Virus record (IMG/VR): IMGVR_UViG_3300028800_000042
Coordinates: 1-38,379 of that record
DNA length: 38,379 nt
Source: a virus
Strand: one strand, 5' to 3'
The notes under the pieces are model-generated. The model was not told the origin of the DNA. It saw only the letters and a program-made list of their open reading frames with translations, and made no database searches. Both the position numbers and the translations under genes were made by a program. Numbering within the stretch: position 1 is the stretch's first letter; every line of letters starts with the position of its first letter. Shown here one piece after another: positions 37,973 to 38,379 of this stretch.

Positions 37973-38379
37973 ATGGCTAGGCCTAGGAAACTGTACGAAT
38001 TTATGCAAGATTTAGCGGATGAAATCTGCGAGAAAACAGAGAATTGCGCCTTTGGTTTGCGCGCTCTTTGTAAGCAAAATAAACATTGGCCGCCCGCACG
38101 CGAAATACGCAAATGGACTGAGGAAATCCCTTCTTTCAGAGAACAATACGCCCGCGCGAAGAACGCCCAAATCGAGAATCTTGCGGATGAAATCATTGAA
38201 ATTTCCGACGATGATTCACGCGATACGATTGAGACTACTAACGCAGACGGGCAGCCAGTTATTTTAACTAATCATGCTGCATTGCATCGCGATAAGATGC
38301 GAACTGACAATCGCAAGTGGATTGCATCGAAGTTACTACCTAAAAAGTACGGCGATACTAAGCACAATCAAGACGAGTC
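37973..38379 (+). CDS. terS: Terminase small subunit, Sf6 gp1-like (runs off the right end)
   Basis: The gene starts with ATG at 37973 (AGGATG upstream) and continues at base 1 after removing the 127-bp overlap, giving 150 aa. The N-terminal helix-turn-helix-like part (LADEICEKTENCAFGLRAL, then F-x-x-Q-Y-A-R-A-K) fits the Sf6 gp1 group of DNA-recognising small terminases. The central helix NLADEIIEISDD is the oligomerisation part of that group. The packaging (pac) site is often inside this gene in headful phages, so the exact site may lie here. Confidence 0.88.
   Translation, partial: MARPRKLYEFMQDLADEICEKTENCAFGLRALCKQNKHWPPAREIRKWTEEIPSFREQYARAKNAQIENLADEIIEISDDDSRDTIETTNADGQPVILTNHAALHRDKMRTDNRKWIASKLLPKKYGDTKHNQDE
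38253..38379. repeat. Right copy of 127-bp terminal direct repeat
   Basis: Identical to bases 1-127. It lies within terS, in frame across the join. The unique circular length is 38,252 bp. Confidence 0.95.

Noticed and set aside
1-38379. Integrase and attachment site
   Set aside because: I looked for tyrosine or serine recombinase motifs in all real genes and found none; the end repeat is an assembly overlap, not an att site.

Overview
The window is a complete or near-complete genome of a short-tailed (podovirus) phage of the P22/Sf6 type. Bases 1-127 are repeated exactly at 38253-38379. The small-terminase gene, cut at both ends, reads in frame across that join. The sequence is therefore best read as a circle of 38,252 bp with a 127-bp assembly overlap, as expected for a headful-packaged, circularly permuted genome. 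Perfect TTATCCACA DnaA boxes and P22-type morphogenesis proteins suggest a proteobacterial, probably gammaproteobacterial, host. The sequence alone does not name the host. No integrase, tRNA, rRNA or CRISPR array was seen.

Layout. TerS spans 37973 to 173 across the join and is followed by TerL (166-1686). A leftward island of about 17 tiny, mostly overlapping genes (1816-6098) carries a Dam-type DNA adenine methyltransferase, a PGDYG-like protein and many Cys-pair (zinc-ribbon-like) microproteins. A 650-bp non-coding region follows (6099-6754). It holds a degenerate repeat array with hairpins, a 70-nt three-way-junction-like element, an AT-rich stretch, four 11-bp-phased iterons and inverted DnaA boxes. 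The rightward late genes then run: portal, scaffold, a run of microproteins, zinc-ribbon proteins, a DnaQ-like exonuclease, the P22-fold coat protein, gp4-like and gp10-like tail proteins, three ejection-type proteins, a tailspike-like protein and a 1108-aa repeat-rich tail fibre. This section ends at a bidirectional terminator near 28,075.

The next section is leftward (29809-28094): a 298-aa glycine/alanine/valine-rich protein, a small polar protein, an MbcA/Xre-ParS-like domain protein and a small helical protein that might be an Acb2-like nucleotide sponge. Also leftward is a recombination operon (32312-29935) with a YqaJ/lambda-type exonuclease, a RecT annealase and a DUF669-like protein. 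Rightward from a divergent promoter lie an XRE repressor-like protein, a coiled-coil membrane protein and small proteins (32522-33459), then a RepA-like AAA helicase (33871-35019). An array of nine GGGCAA/TTGCCC elements beside an AT-rich tract (35040-35235) follows the helicase and is the better candidate replication origin. The lysis module comes next: VRR-NUC nuclease, GH108 endolysin and three-helix holin. A leftward set of five small genes (37837-36826) then leads back to TerS.

How the parts work together: RepA helicase plus host factors probably replicate the circle, and the RecT/exonuclease pair promotes concatemer formation or recombination. TerS/TerL package concatemers into a P22-like procapsid (portal, scaffold, coat). 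gp4/gp10-like proteins close the portal, ejection proteins carry DNA into the cell, and spike/fibre proteins bind the host. Holin, endolysin and perhaps VRR-NUC finish the cycle. The least explained parts are the structured repeat region before portal, the presence of two origin-like sites, the coat-gene leader hairpin, and the clusters of zinc-ribbon and arginine-ending microproteins.
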